The notes under the pieces were generated by a model. That model saw only the letters and a program-made list of their open reading frames with translations. It was not told where the DNA came from and searched no databases. From contig NZ_FXAX01000003.1 of NCBI RefSeq assembly GCF_900177805.1, positions 62,001 to 126,000 on the forward strand: 64,000 nt of DNA. The letters run 5' to 3'. A program made the translations under genes and the position numbers. This DNA comes from Fibrobacter sp. UWB13 (GTDB lineage Bacteria > Fibrobacterota > Fibrobacteria > Fibrobacterales > Fibrobacteraceae). Below, in pieces: positions 17,568-26,080 of the stretch (position 1 is its first letter; each line of letters starts with the position of its first letter).

Positions 17568-18809
17568 TTAGAAGTAAGTCTTGATGATGTCGCGAAGGCG
17601 CTGCATACCCTTCTTCACAGTTACAAGCAACTGGGTATCCGTGTCACGCTGTTTTCTTTCGCGATGTTTCTTGTTCGCGTAATACAAGAGGCCAATGCCG
17701 GTTGCATAAGACGGATTCTGGTATGCATCCTGAATGCCACTCATGCCCTTCGGCTTTCCGATATGGACAGGCTTCTTGAATATTTTAGTCGCAATTTCTT
17801 CAATGCCGGCAAGGTTGCAGCAGCCACCCGTAAGGACGATACCGCCATCGATGACCGTATCGAGGTGGTGCTTTTCCAAATCCTTAGCCAAAAGCTTGAA
17901 GATTTCTGCAACGCGAGCAGTAATAATTTGAGCCAAAAGCTTACGAGAACAAAGAACTTCTCCACGGTCGCCCACACCAGGGACCGGGAAGGTTTCATCT
18001 TCAATCAAATTGTTGAGCGAGCAGGTGCCGTACTTTTTCTTGAGTTCTTCAGCCTTCGAAAGCGAGACCGGAACCTTGAGGCACTTGCTAATGTCACTAG
18101 TAATAATGTTGCCTGCAATGTCGAGCGAAGCCGTGTAACGCACGGAATCCTTGACAAAGACAGCGACGTCGGCAGAACCGGCACCGATATCGATCAGCGC
18201 CACACCGAGTTCACGTTCGTCATTAGACAAGACAGCAGATGCAGCGGCAAGCGGTTCAAGCACAAAGCCTGCCACATTGAGGCCAGCGCGATTCACGCAC
18301 TTGGCAATATCCTGGAGAGCGTTCGGGCGTGAGGTAACCACCTGAACTTCAACTCCGAGGCGACGGCCAGAATAGCCTTTCGGATTGCGAATACCCGTTT
18401 CGTCATCCAGCGTATATTCACCCGGAAAAATATGGATGATTTCGCCCGCCTTGTCCGGCAGCGTACTTGCCTGTCTCTGGACGTTGATGATATCTTCTTC
18501 ACGGACTTCGTTCGTCGGAAGCGTCACAAGACCTTTGTAGCTGAACGAAGACACATGCTTACCCGCAATGCCCACATAGACATCGCGCACATCGACTCCA
18601 GCAATCGATTCCAGCGTATGAACGGCCTTCTGCAATGTTTCCACAACGGAATCGTATTCATCAGACGATTCAAGCGGAAAGTCACCGCATTCTACCACTC
18701 GGACGGAATCCCCTTCCGAGATGCCAACGAACAAATTCACTTTCGAGGCGCCAATATCAAGCCCGAAAATGTAGTCCTCTTTTTTGACTATTTGCTTATT
18801 GTCATCCAT
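17568..18809 (-). CDS. ftsA: Cell division protein FtsA
   Basis: 413 residues. Actin-like fold: phosphate-1 motif FGLDIGASKVNLFVG near the N terminus, phosphate-2 VALIDIGAGSADVAVF and adenosine motif GGIVLTGGCCNLAGIEE. The C terminus (RLRDIIKTYF) is an amphipathic membrane-targeting helix. It anchors FtsZ to the inner membrane. ATG 18809 is chosen because AGAGG lies seven bases upstream, and it overlaps the ftsQ stop by 8 bases; a TTG six codons earlier would sit inside that ribosome-binding site. Confidence 0.95.
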   Translation of the reverse strand: MDDNKQIVKKEDYIFGLDIGASKVNLFVGISEGDSVRVVECGDFPLESSDEYDSVVETLQKAVHTLESIAGVDVRDVYVGIAGKHVSSFSYKGLVTLPTNEVREEDIINVQRQASTLPDKAGEIIHIFPGEYTLDDETGIRNPKGYSGRRLGVEVQVVTSRPNALQDIAKCVNRAGLNVAGFVLEPLAAASAVLSNDERELGVALIDIGAGSADVAVFVKDSVRYTASLDIAGNIITSDISKCLKVPVSLSKAEELKKKYGTCSLNNLIEDETFPVPGVGDRGEVLCSRKLLAQIITARVAEIFKLLAKDLEKHHLDTVIDGGIVLTGGCCNLAGIEEIATKIFKKPVHIGKPKGMSGIQDAYQNPSYATGIGLLYYANKKHRERKQRDTDTQLLVTVKKGMQRLRDIIKTYF

Positions 18810-19623
18810 TGATACACCTCTTATCAAAGTTTTTTATATACGCAAATCCATGAAATCTCATATCTACCTCGCCAGCGCAAAGGAGGTCTCTCCGAAAGCC
18901 CTTTCCGACAGCATTGTACAAAGTAAACAAATCCTTATCCCAGTTCGATTCCGGGAACATCACGCGGAACCCGGCATCCTTAAAGAACACTTCATAAGCC
19001 CTATCTTGCTCGGACCAGCCCACCTGCGATACACGATCGTAAAGGGACTTATCTTCCTTGCGCATCGCCGACAAAAACTGAGCCACCTGTTTCAACTTCC
19101 CTACAGATTCGTTTTCAAGAATCGGCAAGTGTAGTGCCGTCATCATCGACATGGGAAGCGAAAGACCTCTTTCGGAATACACAGTTCCTTTGCCATCTTC
19201 AAGCACAGAAAGAATCGGAGACGCTTCCTGGAGCTTGATGTATAGCGACGACGGGAACTTGCTTTCCACTTCTGCCGAATGGATCAGCGGAATCTGCAAG
19301 AGAGACTTCTTTACAGAGTCAGCATCCAGTTCCGACATGAGCATGCCCGTTTCCACCTGGGCGCTCTGCACTACGTCCTCCCACGAAAGCATACGATTAC
19401 CTTCGATTTCGATGTACTGCAAGTGCCTGAGTTCAAGCGGATTGATTTGATGCAGATAGAAACGACTTTGCCACAGCGCGACGGTAGCAACGACAACGAG
19501 CAAAGCAAAAAACCAGCCCTTGCGTTTGTACCAACGAACAGTTTTAGCAACACGCATGCGCCTCATACGGGAGCGCTTGCGTCTACGCTTGCGTTCGTTG
19601 TATCCGATCCGTCGACCGAACAT
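18802..19623 (-). CDS. ftsQ: Cell division protein FtsQ/DivIB
   Basis: 273 residues from the ATG at 19623. A very basic cytoplasmic N terminus (RKRRRKRSRMRRMR) precedes one membrane span (about 37-52), then a POTRA domain (about 60-135, LQYIEIEGNRMLSWEDVVQ... IPLIHSAEVESKFPSSLYIKLQEASP) and a beta domain. It is a bitopic division protein that links FtsL and the septal synthase. A longer frame starts at TTG 19680 inside murC, but it has no ribosome-binding site, so the ATG 17 bases after the murC stop is preferred. Confidence 0.85.
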   Translation of the reverse strand: MFGRRIGYNERKRRRKRSRMRRMRVAKTVRWYKRKGWFFALLVVVATVALWQSRFYLHQINPLELRHLQYIEIEGNRMLSWEDVVQSAQVETGMLMSELDADSVKKSLLQIPLIHSAEVESKFPSSLYIKLQEASPILSVLEDGKGTVYSERGLSLPMSMMTALHLPILENESVGKLKQVAQFLSAMRKEDKSLYDRVSQVGWSEQDRAYEVFFKDAGFRVMFPESNWDKDLFTLYNAVGKGFRRDLLCAGEVDMRFHGFAYIKNFDKRCING

Positions 19624-19640
19624 TGTTGTTTCTTCTAAAG

Positions 19641-21023
19641 TCAAATGCTCTTCTCCAAAATCGTCTGACCTAGCTTCCAAATGTTACCGGCACCCATCAG
19701 AACAATCACGTCGTTCGGCTTAAGCAAATCCTTGCAAACCGGAATCAAGTTGTTCACATCGCCAATGAAGCGAGCATCGCGGTGACCACGGTCAGCGGCG
19801 CTGTTGGCTACCATCGCCCCGGTCACACCTTCAATCGGCTTTTCGCGGGACGGATAGATGTCGGTCACCAAGAGCACATCGCAGTTCGAGAAAGCACTAC
19901 CAAATGCTTCGTGCTGGTCGCGGGTACGCGTAAACAAGTGCGGCTGGAAAGCGACAATGATGCGCTTGTCCGGGAACGCTTCGCGGAAACCAAGGAGTGT
20001 AGCAGTCGCTTCAGTCGGGTGGTGGGCATAGTCATCAAAGACCATGACGCCATTCTTTTCACCGATGAATTCAAAGCGGCGCTTGACGCCTTCGAACGCA
20101 GCCACAGCCTTGCGGGCAACTTCAATCGAAATACCTTCTTCGACAGCGAGGGCTACAGCAGCCGTCGCATTCAGCACGTTGTGGCGGCCAGGAATCTGAA
20201 GTTTGAACTGTCCGAGGCTCTTACCATCGCAAACAATTTCAAACTGCGGGTAACCCTTCACGAACGTGAGATTTTCAACGCGGTACTTAGCCTGGCGAGT
20301 AAAGCCGTATGTAATCACCGGCTTCTTGAGGTGCGACAGAATCTGCTGCACGTTCGGGTCGTCGAGGCATACAATTACCTGACCGTAGAACGGAATCTTG
20401 TTTGCAAACTGAGTGAATGCATCCTTGATGGCATCGATGTTCTCGTACGTATCGAGATGGTCGGCATCAATGTTCGTGATGATAGCCGAAGAAGGCATCA
20501 TCGAAAGGAAGCTGCGGTCAAATTCGTCACTTTCGGCAATGAGGTAGTCGCCATGGCCCACTTTGGCACCACTGCACTTACCCTTCACAATGCCACCCAC
20601 GATAATCGTCGGGTCAAGTCCGGCTTCTTCCCAAATGGCGCCAACGATAGACGTCGTCGTGGTCTTGCCATGTGTACCGGCAATGGAAAGCGTGTACTTG
20701 AGGCGCATCAGTTCACCGAGCATTTCTGCGCGGCGGATCACCGGAATGCGGCGGGCACGAGCCTCAACAAGTTCCGGATTGTCAAACGGAATGGCAGAGG
20801 AATAAACGACCAAGTCCGCATCTACGACATTCTTTGCTTCGTGCTTCGGATCAATACGGATGCCAAGGCCTTTCAAATAGTCAATGACAGCACCCTCGCC
20901 CATATCGGAACCCGTCACCACAAATCCGTTTTCATGGAGCACTTCGGCAATACCGGACATACCGGCACCACCGATACCCACAAAATGAAGGCGACGAACA
21001 CGTTTACAATCATTAATCTGCAT
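19641..21023 (-). CDS. murC: UDP-N-acetylmuramate--L-alanine ligase
   Basis: 460 residues. N-terminal Rossmann part HFVGIGGAGMSGIAEVL, ATP-binding P-loop AGTHGKTTTTS, central Mur ligase motifs (ITNIDADHLDTYENI; PGRHNVLNATAAVALA) and C-terminal FDDYAHHPTEATATLLGFREAFP. It adds L-Ala to UDP-MurNAc, the first cytoplasmic peptide step. Stop of murG and start of murC share bases as TAATG. Confidence 0.97.
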   Translation of the reverse strand: MQINDCKRVRRLHFVGIGGAGMSGIAEVLHENGFVVTGSDMGEGAVIDYLKGLGIRIDPKHEAKNVVDADLVVYSSAIPFDNPELVEARARRIPVIRRAEMLGELMRLKYTLSIAGTHGKTTTTSIVGAIWEEAGLDPTIIVGGIVKGKCSGAKVGHGDYLIAESDEFDRSFLSMMPSSAIITNIDADHLDTYENIDAIKDAFTQFANKIPFYGQVIVCLDDPNVQQILSHLKKPVITYGFTRQAKYRVENLTFVKGYPQFEIVCDGKSLGQFKLQIPGRHNVLNATAAVALAVEEGISIEVARKAVAAFEGVKRRFEFIGEKNGVMVFDDYAHHPTEATATLLGFREAFPDKRIIVAFQPHLFTRTRDQHEAFGSAFSNCDVLLVTDIYPSREKPIEGVTGAMVANSAADRGHRDARFIGDVNNLIPVCKDLLKPNDVIVLMGAGNIWKLGQTILEKSI

Positions 21024-22093
21024 TACGTTCTCTCCATATCCAGGATAATTTTTGCAATCTGGTCAGCGGCATCGGGCATGCCAAGCGATTTAGCGGCTTC
21101 GCCCATCTTCTCCAGACGTTCAGAATCGTACAGGAGAGATTCCACCTTGTTCCAAAGATCATTCGGTTCATCATCAAGTTCCACAAGCGCTGCGCCAGCC
21201 TTTTCGACTACGCGGGCATTGTGTTCCTGATGGTTTGCAGTCGCATGCGGGTACGGGAGCAAAATAGACGGCTTGCCAAAAGCAAGGATTTCTGCAAGTC
21301 CCGATGCGCCGGCGCGGCTAATAATCAAGTCGGCATGTTTCATGTAAGCATAGATGTTGTCCAAGAAGCCACGGACAGCGACATTCGGCAAAATGCCAAG
21401 GCGGTTGTTGATGTCATCGACATTCTTTACGCCCACCTGCCAAACCACGCTAATATCTTCGTGGGCGGCAATGCGGTCAATACTTTCTTCAATCTTGTTG
21501 TTGATGCCAGAAGCGCCCTGAGAGCCACCGACAATAAACACAGCCTTACGGCCTTCACGGAATTCCACCGGACGTGCCAAGGAATCCGCAGTAGGCAAGT
21601 CACGAATCGGGTTGCCGAGAATGCGAGTTTTTTCGATCGGGAATCCCTTCATTGCTTCTTCGGAGGTCACAAAGACCGTCTTTGCATAACGGGCACCGAC
21701 CTTGTTGGCAATACCTGCCACAGCGTTCTGTTCCTGCAAATAGACCGGAATACCCATAGAACCTGCAGCAAGCACAATCGGAAGCGAAACATAGCCACCC
21801 GTTGCAATCACGACATCCGGTGCAACCTTCTTTACAACGCTCTTTGCACGGATCAAGGACTTCGTCAAGTTGAACGGCAAAGCCAAATTCTTGAGGAACG
21901 GTCCACGATGCAGAGGAACTGCCGAAATGTATTCGTATGGCCAGTTCTTTGCCACAAGGCGTTCTTCCATAGAATCCTTACGACCAGCAAAAGTAATCTG
22001 GGTGACACCCATCTTCTTCAAACTCTCGGCAATAGCCACTGCCGGGAAAATATGGCCACCAGTGCCACCGCAAACAAAGAGGAACTTTTTCAT
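21023..22093 (-). CDS. murG: UDP-GlcNAc:lipid I GlcNAc transferase MurG
   Basis: 356 residues, GT28 family. The N-terminal glycine loop FVCGGTGGHIFPAVAIAE and the second loop FIVGGSQGASGINNKIEE are present, and the donor-site region reads ADLIISRAGASGLAEILAFGKPSILLPYPHATANHQEHNA. It makes lipid II on the inner face of the membrane. It overlaps ftsW by four bases (ATGA). Confidence 0.97.
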   Translation of the reverse strand: MKKFLFVCGGTGGHIFPAVAIAESLKKMGVTQITFAGRKDSMEERLVAKNWPYEYISAVPLHRGPFLKNLALPFNLTKSLIRAKSVVKKVAPDVVIATGGYVSLPIVLAAGSMGIPVYLQEQNAVAGIANKVGARYAKTVFVTSEEAMKGFPIEKTRILGNPIRDLPTADSLARPVEFREGRKAVFIVGGSQGASGINNKIEESIDRIAAHEDISVVWQVGVKNVDDINNRLGILPNVAVRGFLDNIYAYMKHADLIISRAGASGLAEILAFGKPSILLPYPHATANHQEHNARVVEKAGAALVELDDEPNDLWNKVESLLYDSERLEKMGEAAKSLGMPDAADQIAKIILDMERT

Positions 22094-23265
22094 ATAGAAC
22101 TCCTTCTTGTCCTAAAACTCATAAAGGAACTCGCATCAAACGAAACCGTGTTGTTCATATAAGGTTCACGAATGCTCCGGCCACTCGTCGGGCGAGAAAT
22201 ATTCAACATAATTCCAATAAAAGCAGACGACATCAACAGATTCGTACCGCCAAAACTCAAGAACGGAAGCGGCTGACCCGTCGTCGGGAAAAGCCCTACA
22301 CACACGCAAACGTGAATGGCAAAATTCAAGAAAAGCGAAGTCGTGAGCGCCACTGCCATGTACCTGCCAAATCGGGTCGTCGAAGCTTTTGCAATATTGA
22401 AGCCCTGCGAGAAAAGTATTGCAAAAGCGACAAGCACGAGGAACGTTACCACAAATCCAAATTCTTCACCAATGGCAGCATAAACCACGTCCTTGTGGGC
22501 TTCGGGCAAATAGCCGAGTTTCTGTTCACCCATGCCTGCACCCGTTCCAAAAAGACCGCCATTGCCAAGCGCTTCAAGAGAATGTTCCAACTGGCGCTTC
22601 GATTCCTTCATAGTTCCATCATCGCCCGAGAAGAACGCCTTAATGCGCGTGCTTGTATGCGCCTTGCAAAGCAATACGATAAGTCCCAGCGGAATAGAAG
22701 CACCCAAACCCGAAAACAAATATTTATAGTTTGCCCCTGCAATAAAGAGCAAGGTGAAAAGCAAAGCTGCAAACATAATAAGCATCGAGAAATTCGGTTG
22801 GAGCGCAAGCAAAAGTGCAGAAATTGCAAACGGAACTGCGGGCTGGACAATCGTACACTTGATGGACTTGATTTCGTCCCCTGCATTCGAAAGCTTCGCA
22901 CAGACCCAGCAGATAAAGCCAAACTTCATAATCTCAGACGGCTGGATGCCGAAAATCCAGCGGGATGCACCCTTCACCTCACCACCCGAAACAATAGCAG
23001 CTAGCGTAAGGACTGCACCAACACCAAAGACAACGCGGGACATATCTTTCCAAAGCGCATAATCAATCTTGTAGAACACGCCCATGATAATGACCGATGC
23101 CACGACCTTGTAAAGGTGCTTCATGAGGAAGTATTCAGGCGGCAGGTTTTTCGCCAAAGCCACAGGCGTAGACGTCGAATAAACGACTACGATGCCAAAG
23201 CACATTAATGCTAATGCGACAAATAGCAAAAGTTTGTTCATTCCTGTGGACTGAGTGTTCGACAT
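22090..23265 (-). CDS. ftsW: SEDS peptidoglycan polymerase FtsW
   Basis: 391 residues with about ten membrane spans. SEDS hallmarks: an N-terminal GIVVVYSTSTPVAL, the loop WIFGIQPSEIMKFGFI, GLGNGGLFGTGAGMGEQKLGYLPEAHKDVVYAAIGEEFGF and the last PFLSFGGTNLLMSSAFIGIMLNISR. It polymerises septal glycan from lipid II together with the PBP encoded upstream. It sits 21 bases after murF, just where mraY and murD are often found in other genomes; both are missing here. Confidence 0.95.
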   Translation of the reverse strand: MSNTQSTGMNKLLLFVALALMCFGIVVVYSTSTPVALAKNLPPEYFLMKHLYKVVASVIIMGVFYKIDYALWKDMSRVVFGVGAVLTLAAIVSGGEVKGASRWIFGIQPSEIMKFGFICWVCAKLSNAGDEIKSIKCTIVQPAVPFAISALLLALQPNFSMLIMFAALLFTLLFIAGANYKYLFSGLGASIPLGLIVLLCKAHTSTRIKAFFSGDDGTMKESKRQLEHSLEALGNGGLFGTGAGMGEQKLGYLPEAHKDVVYAAIGEEFGFVVTFLVLVAFAILFSQGFNIAKASTTRFGRYMAVALTTSLFLNFAIHVCVCVGLFPTTGQPLPFLSFGGTNLLMSSAFIGIMLNISRPTSGRSIREPYMNNTVSFDASSFMSFRTRRSSI

Positions 23266-23286
23266 CTTAAATTCTAAAAACCAACC

Positions 23287-24672
23287 TTAAACCTTGAATA
23301 CCGGCACCATGTGGAGGAGCGCTTCCACCACCTGTTCCATGTGCATACCGCGACTGCCCTTCACCAAAAGGATATCACCTTCGGCGACAATTTCGCTCAA
23401 TTCGCTGATGACTTCCGGAACCGTTTCAAAATACTGCACGTTCTTCATGCCGCGAGACTTGGCACCTTCCACGTACTTCTTTGCTTCCTTGCCGACAGCG
23501 AGGAGCATATCGAAATTCATTTCAGGCACGAGAGCTCCAATCTGCTTGTGCAAATTGCCACTTTCCTTGCCAAGTTCGAGCATGTCGCCAAGAACTGCAA
23601 TGCGCTTGCCTTCGACACGCATGTTGCCAAGCGTCTGGAGAGCCATCTTCGTCGAAGACGGGTTAGCATTGTAGCAGTCCGAAATCACCTTGAAGCCGTT
23701 AGCGTTCTTGATTTCCATGCGCATGCTTGTGGAGGTAAAGCTAGCCAAAGCCTTAGCGATATCGCCCTTCGGGATGCGGAGAGCCTGACCCACAGCAATT
23801 GCTGCGAGAGCGTCATAAAGGTTATGGTCACCAGGGACGTTCAACACAAAATGCGTACGACCGATGTAGAAATCAGCGCAGAGGTTTTCGGTCCACTTGA
23901 GCTTTTCAGGCTTCACGACACCACGATGCACACCGAAAGTCACGACCTTGTAATGCTTGGTCGCCTTTACCTTGCAAAGGCGTTCGTCATCGGCATTCAC
24001 AATCAGCGTGCCGTTTTCCTTGAGACCTGCGACAATGTTAATTTTTTCATTGAACACGCCGTCCAAATCGCCGAGGCGTTCCAAGTGGCTTGCGCCAATG
24101 TTCGTAATCACGGCAATATCCGGTTCCGTAGCCAAGGAAAGCGGGCGGATTTCATCCGGACCACTCGTACCCATTTCGACAACGGCAGCTTCGTGGCTGT
24201 GCTTCAGCTGGAACAGTGTCATCGGGACACCGATATGGTTGTTGAAGTTACCCTTAGTCGCATGGGTGTTGTACTTCATCGAAAGTACAGCCTTCGTCAT
24301 TTCCTTCGTCGTCGTCTTGCCGTTACTACCGGTAATAGCGACCTTCTTCAACTTGAAAAATTTCTGATAGCCCTTGGCAAGCTTCAAGAGAGCCTTCGTC
24401 GTATCATCGACCGGAGCGTACATCTTGAAATTCGGATCGATAGCGGTTTGGTTTACTACGCTCATCAGAGCTCCATCCTTTTCCATTTGAGGTACAAACT
24501 GGTGGGCGTCAAAACGTGCGCCCTTAATCGGCCAAAAGACAACACCTTTGGCACTTTCACGAGAATCCATGCAGAGATTCACCTTGCGTTTCAAGGTACG
24601 GGCAGGAACGCCGACAGCTTCGGTTTCCAGAATCTCAAGCATTTGTCCAATAGTCAAATCAAGCTTCAGCAT
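23287..24672 (-). CDS. murF: UDP-MurNAc-tripeptide--D-alanyl-D-alanine ligase
   Basis: 461 residues. Mur ligase fold: ATP loop AITGSNGKTTTKEM, NHIGVPMTLF, EMGTSGPDEIRPLSLATEPDIAVITNIGASHLERLG, and C-terminal DCYNANPSSTKMALQTLGN and AVLGDMLELG, which are MurF-specific. It adds D-Ala-D-Ala. Overlaps the end of murE by 14 bases. Confidence 0.96.
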   Translation of the reverse strand: MLKLDLTIGQMLEILETEAVGVPARTLKRKVNLCMDSRESAKGVVFWPIKGARFDAHQFVPQMEKDGALMSVVNQTAIDPNFKMYAPVDDTTKALLKLAKGYQKFFKLKKVAITGSNGKTTTKEMTKAVLSMKYNTHATKGNFNNHIGVPMTLFQLKHSHEAAVVEMGTSGPDEIRPLSLATEPDIAVITNIGASHLERLGDLDGVFNEKINIVAGLKENGTLIVNADDERLCKVKATKHYKVVTFGVHRGVVKPEKLKWTENLCADFYIGRTHFVLNVPGDHNLYDALAAIAVGQALRIPKGDIAKALASFTSTSMRMEIKNANGFKVISDCYNANPSSTKMALQTLGNMRVEGKRIAVLGDMLELGKESGNLHKQIGALVPEMNFDMLLAVGKEAKKYVEGAKSRGMKNVQYFETVPEVISELSEIVAEGDILLVKGSRGMHMEQVVEALLHMVPVFKV

Positions 24673-26080
24673 CAGTCATCGCCTTCACCGCGATTTCGCG
24701 ATCGTCAAAATGATGTTTGGTCTTACCAATGATCTGGTAATCCTCATGACCCTTGCCCGCAATCACAAGCCAGTCACCGCTCTTGAGTTCTGCACAAGCG
24801 CGGTTGATAGCTTCTTCGCGGTTTTCGACCACTTCAAACTTGTCCGTCGTCATGCCGGCGCGAACGTCAGCGATGATGTCAGCAGGCTTTTCGGTGCGCG
24901 GATTGTCCGACGTGAGCCAAGCCTTGTCCGCAATGCGTTCGGCAATGCCACCCATAATCGGGCGCTTCGTCTTGTCACGGTCACCACCGCAGCCAAACAC
25001 GGTCGAAAGCTTGCCGCGGCAGAGGCTACGGGCCACATTCAACACGCGTTCAAGAGCATCCGGCGTGTGGGCATAGTCCACAATCACATGCTTGCCGTCC
25101 TTGCTCCAGACCTTTTCAAAGCGACCCGGAACACGAACAGCTGCAATCGCCTTGCGCATGGCATCTTCAGGCACGCAGAGAGCATGAGCCCAGGCAAGCA
25201 CCAGGAGCAAATTGTCCACGTTAAAGTCGCCGCAGAGCGGAGTTTCAAACTTTTCCGTCGCAATCATCGGGAGCGCAAATTCGAGACCGTCTTCGGTGCT
25301 CTTGATTTCGCCAAACGGCTTCACATCAGCCTTAGCCTTGCCAAGTCTCGATACAGCCACCTTGCGGCAGTCCAGCACGTTAAAGAGCTTTTCGCCATGA
25401 GCATCGTCAATGTTGATGACAGCCACGCCATTTTCTGCGAGGTACTTCGTAAAGAGCAACTTCTTTGCTTCGAAGTAGGCGTCCATCGTCTTGTGGTAAT
25501 CGAGATGGTCCTGCGTCAAGTTGCTAAAAAGACCGCTTCTGAACTTGATACCAGCAACACGACCTTGGTGGAGAGAATGCGAAGACGCTTCCATCACGAG
25601 GTCGGTGCAGCCTTCAGCCACAGCGCGAGATGCAAATTCATAAAGGTCCAAAAGACCCGGAGTCGTAAGCGAAGCCGGCACAGACTTGTCGCCAATCTTA
25701 TTCTTGATGGTACCGAGCAGAGCCGTCTTGCGGCCTTCCGCTTCGAGCATCGCATTCATAAGGAACGCACTTGTCGTCTTGCCGTTCGTGCCCGTAATGG
25801 CATGGCAAATAAGCTTGCTGAACGGATCCTTGTAGAAAATCTTAGCAGCTTCGAGGCGAGCCAGCTTCACATCTGGTACCTGGATCCACTTGGACGTCAG
25901 TCCTTCGGGAGCCATAGTCTCGCCAACAACAGCAACGGCACCCGCCGCAATGGCACTGCGGGCAAAAACCTCGTAGCCATCCGCCGGAATGGAGAAGAAC
26001 AAATTCCCCGGTTTCACACGGCGGGAATCATCACAAAGCCCCGTCACGGACAACTTTTGCATCAGTCCTTCCGAAATCAT
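24659..26080 (-). CDS. murE: UDP-MurNAc-L-Ala-D-Glu ligase for the third residue (MurE)
   Basis: 473 residues. Motifs: AITGTNGKTTSAFLMNAML, LVMEASSHSLHQGRVAGIKF, FSNLTQDHLDYHKTMDAYF, VDYAHTPDALERVLN and, near the C terminus, TSDNPRTEKPADIIADV. DNPR is the motif associated with meso-diaminopimelate addition (the lysine enzymes differ here), so a DAP-type peptidoglycan is likely. ATG 26080 is preferred (AGGAG eight bases upstream; TGATG overlap with ftsI) over an ATG ten codons upstream inside ftsI. Confidence 0.95.
   Translation of the reverse strand: MISEGLMQKLSVTGLCDDSRRVKPGNLFFSIPADGYEVFARSAIAAGAVAVVGETMAPEGLTSKWIQVPDVKLARLEAAKIFYKDPFSKLICHAITGTNGKTTSAFLMNAMLEAEGRKTALLGTIKNKIGDKSVPASLTTPGLLDLYEFASRAVAEGCTDLVMEASSHSLHQGRVAGIKFRSGLFSNLTQDHLDYHKTMDAYFEAKKLLFTKYLAENGVAVINIDDAHGEKLFNVLDCRKVAVSRLGKAKADVKPFGEIKSTEDGLEFALPMIATEKFETPLCGDFNVDNLLLVLAWAHALCVPEDAMRKAIAAVRVPGRFEKVWSKDGKHVIVDYAHTPDALERVLNVARSLCRGKLSTVFGCGGDRDKTKRPIMGGIAERIADKAWLTSDNPRTEKPADIIADVRAGMTTDKFEVVENREEAINRACAELKSGDWLVIAGKGHEDYQIIGKTKHHFDDREIAVKAMTDAEA

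Noticed and set aside
18809-18827. Upstream TTG start for ftsA
   Set aside because: It would lie inside the AGAGG ribosome-binding site of the ATG at 18809.
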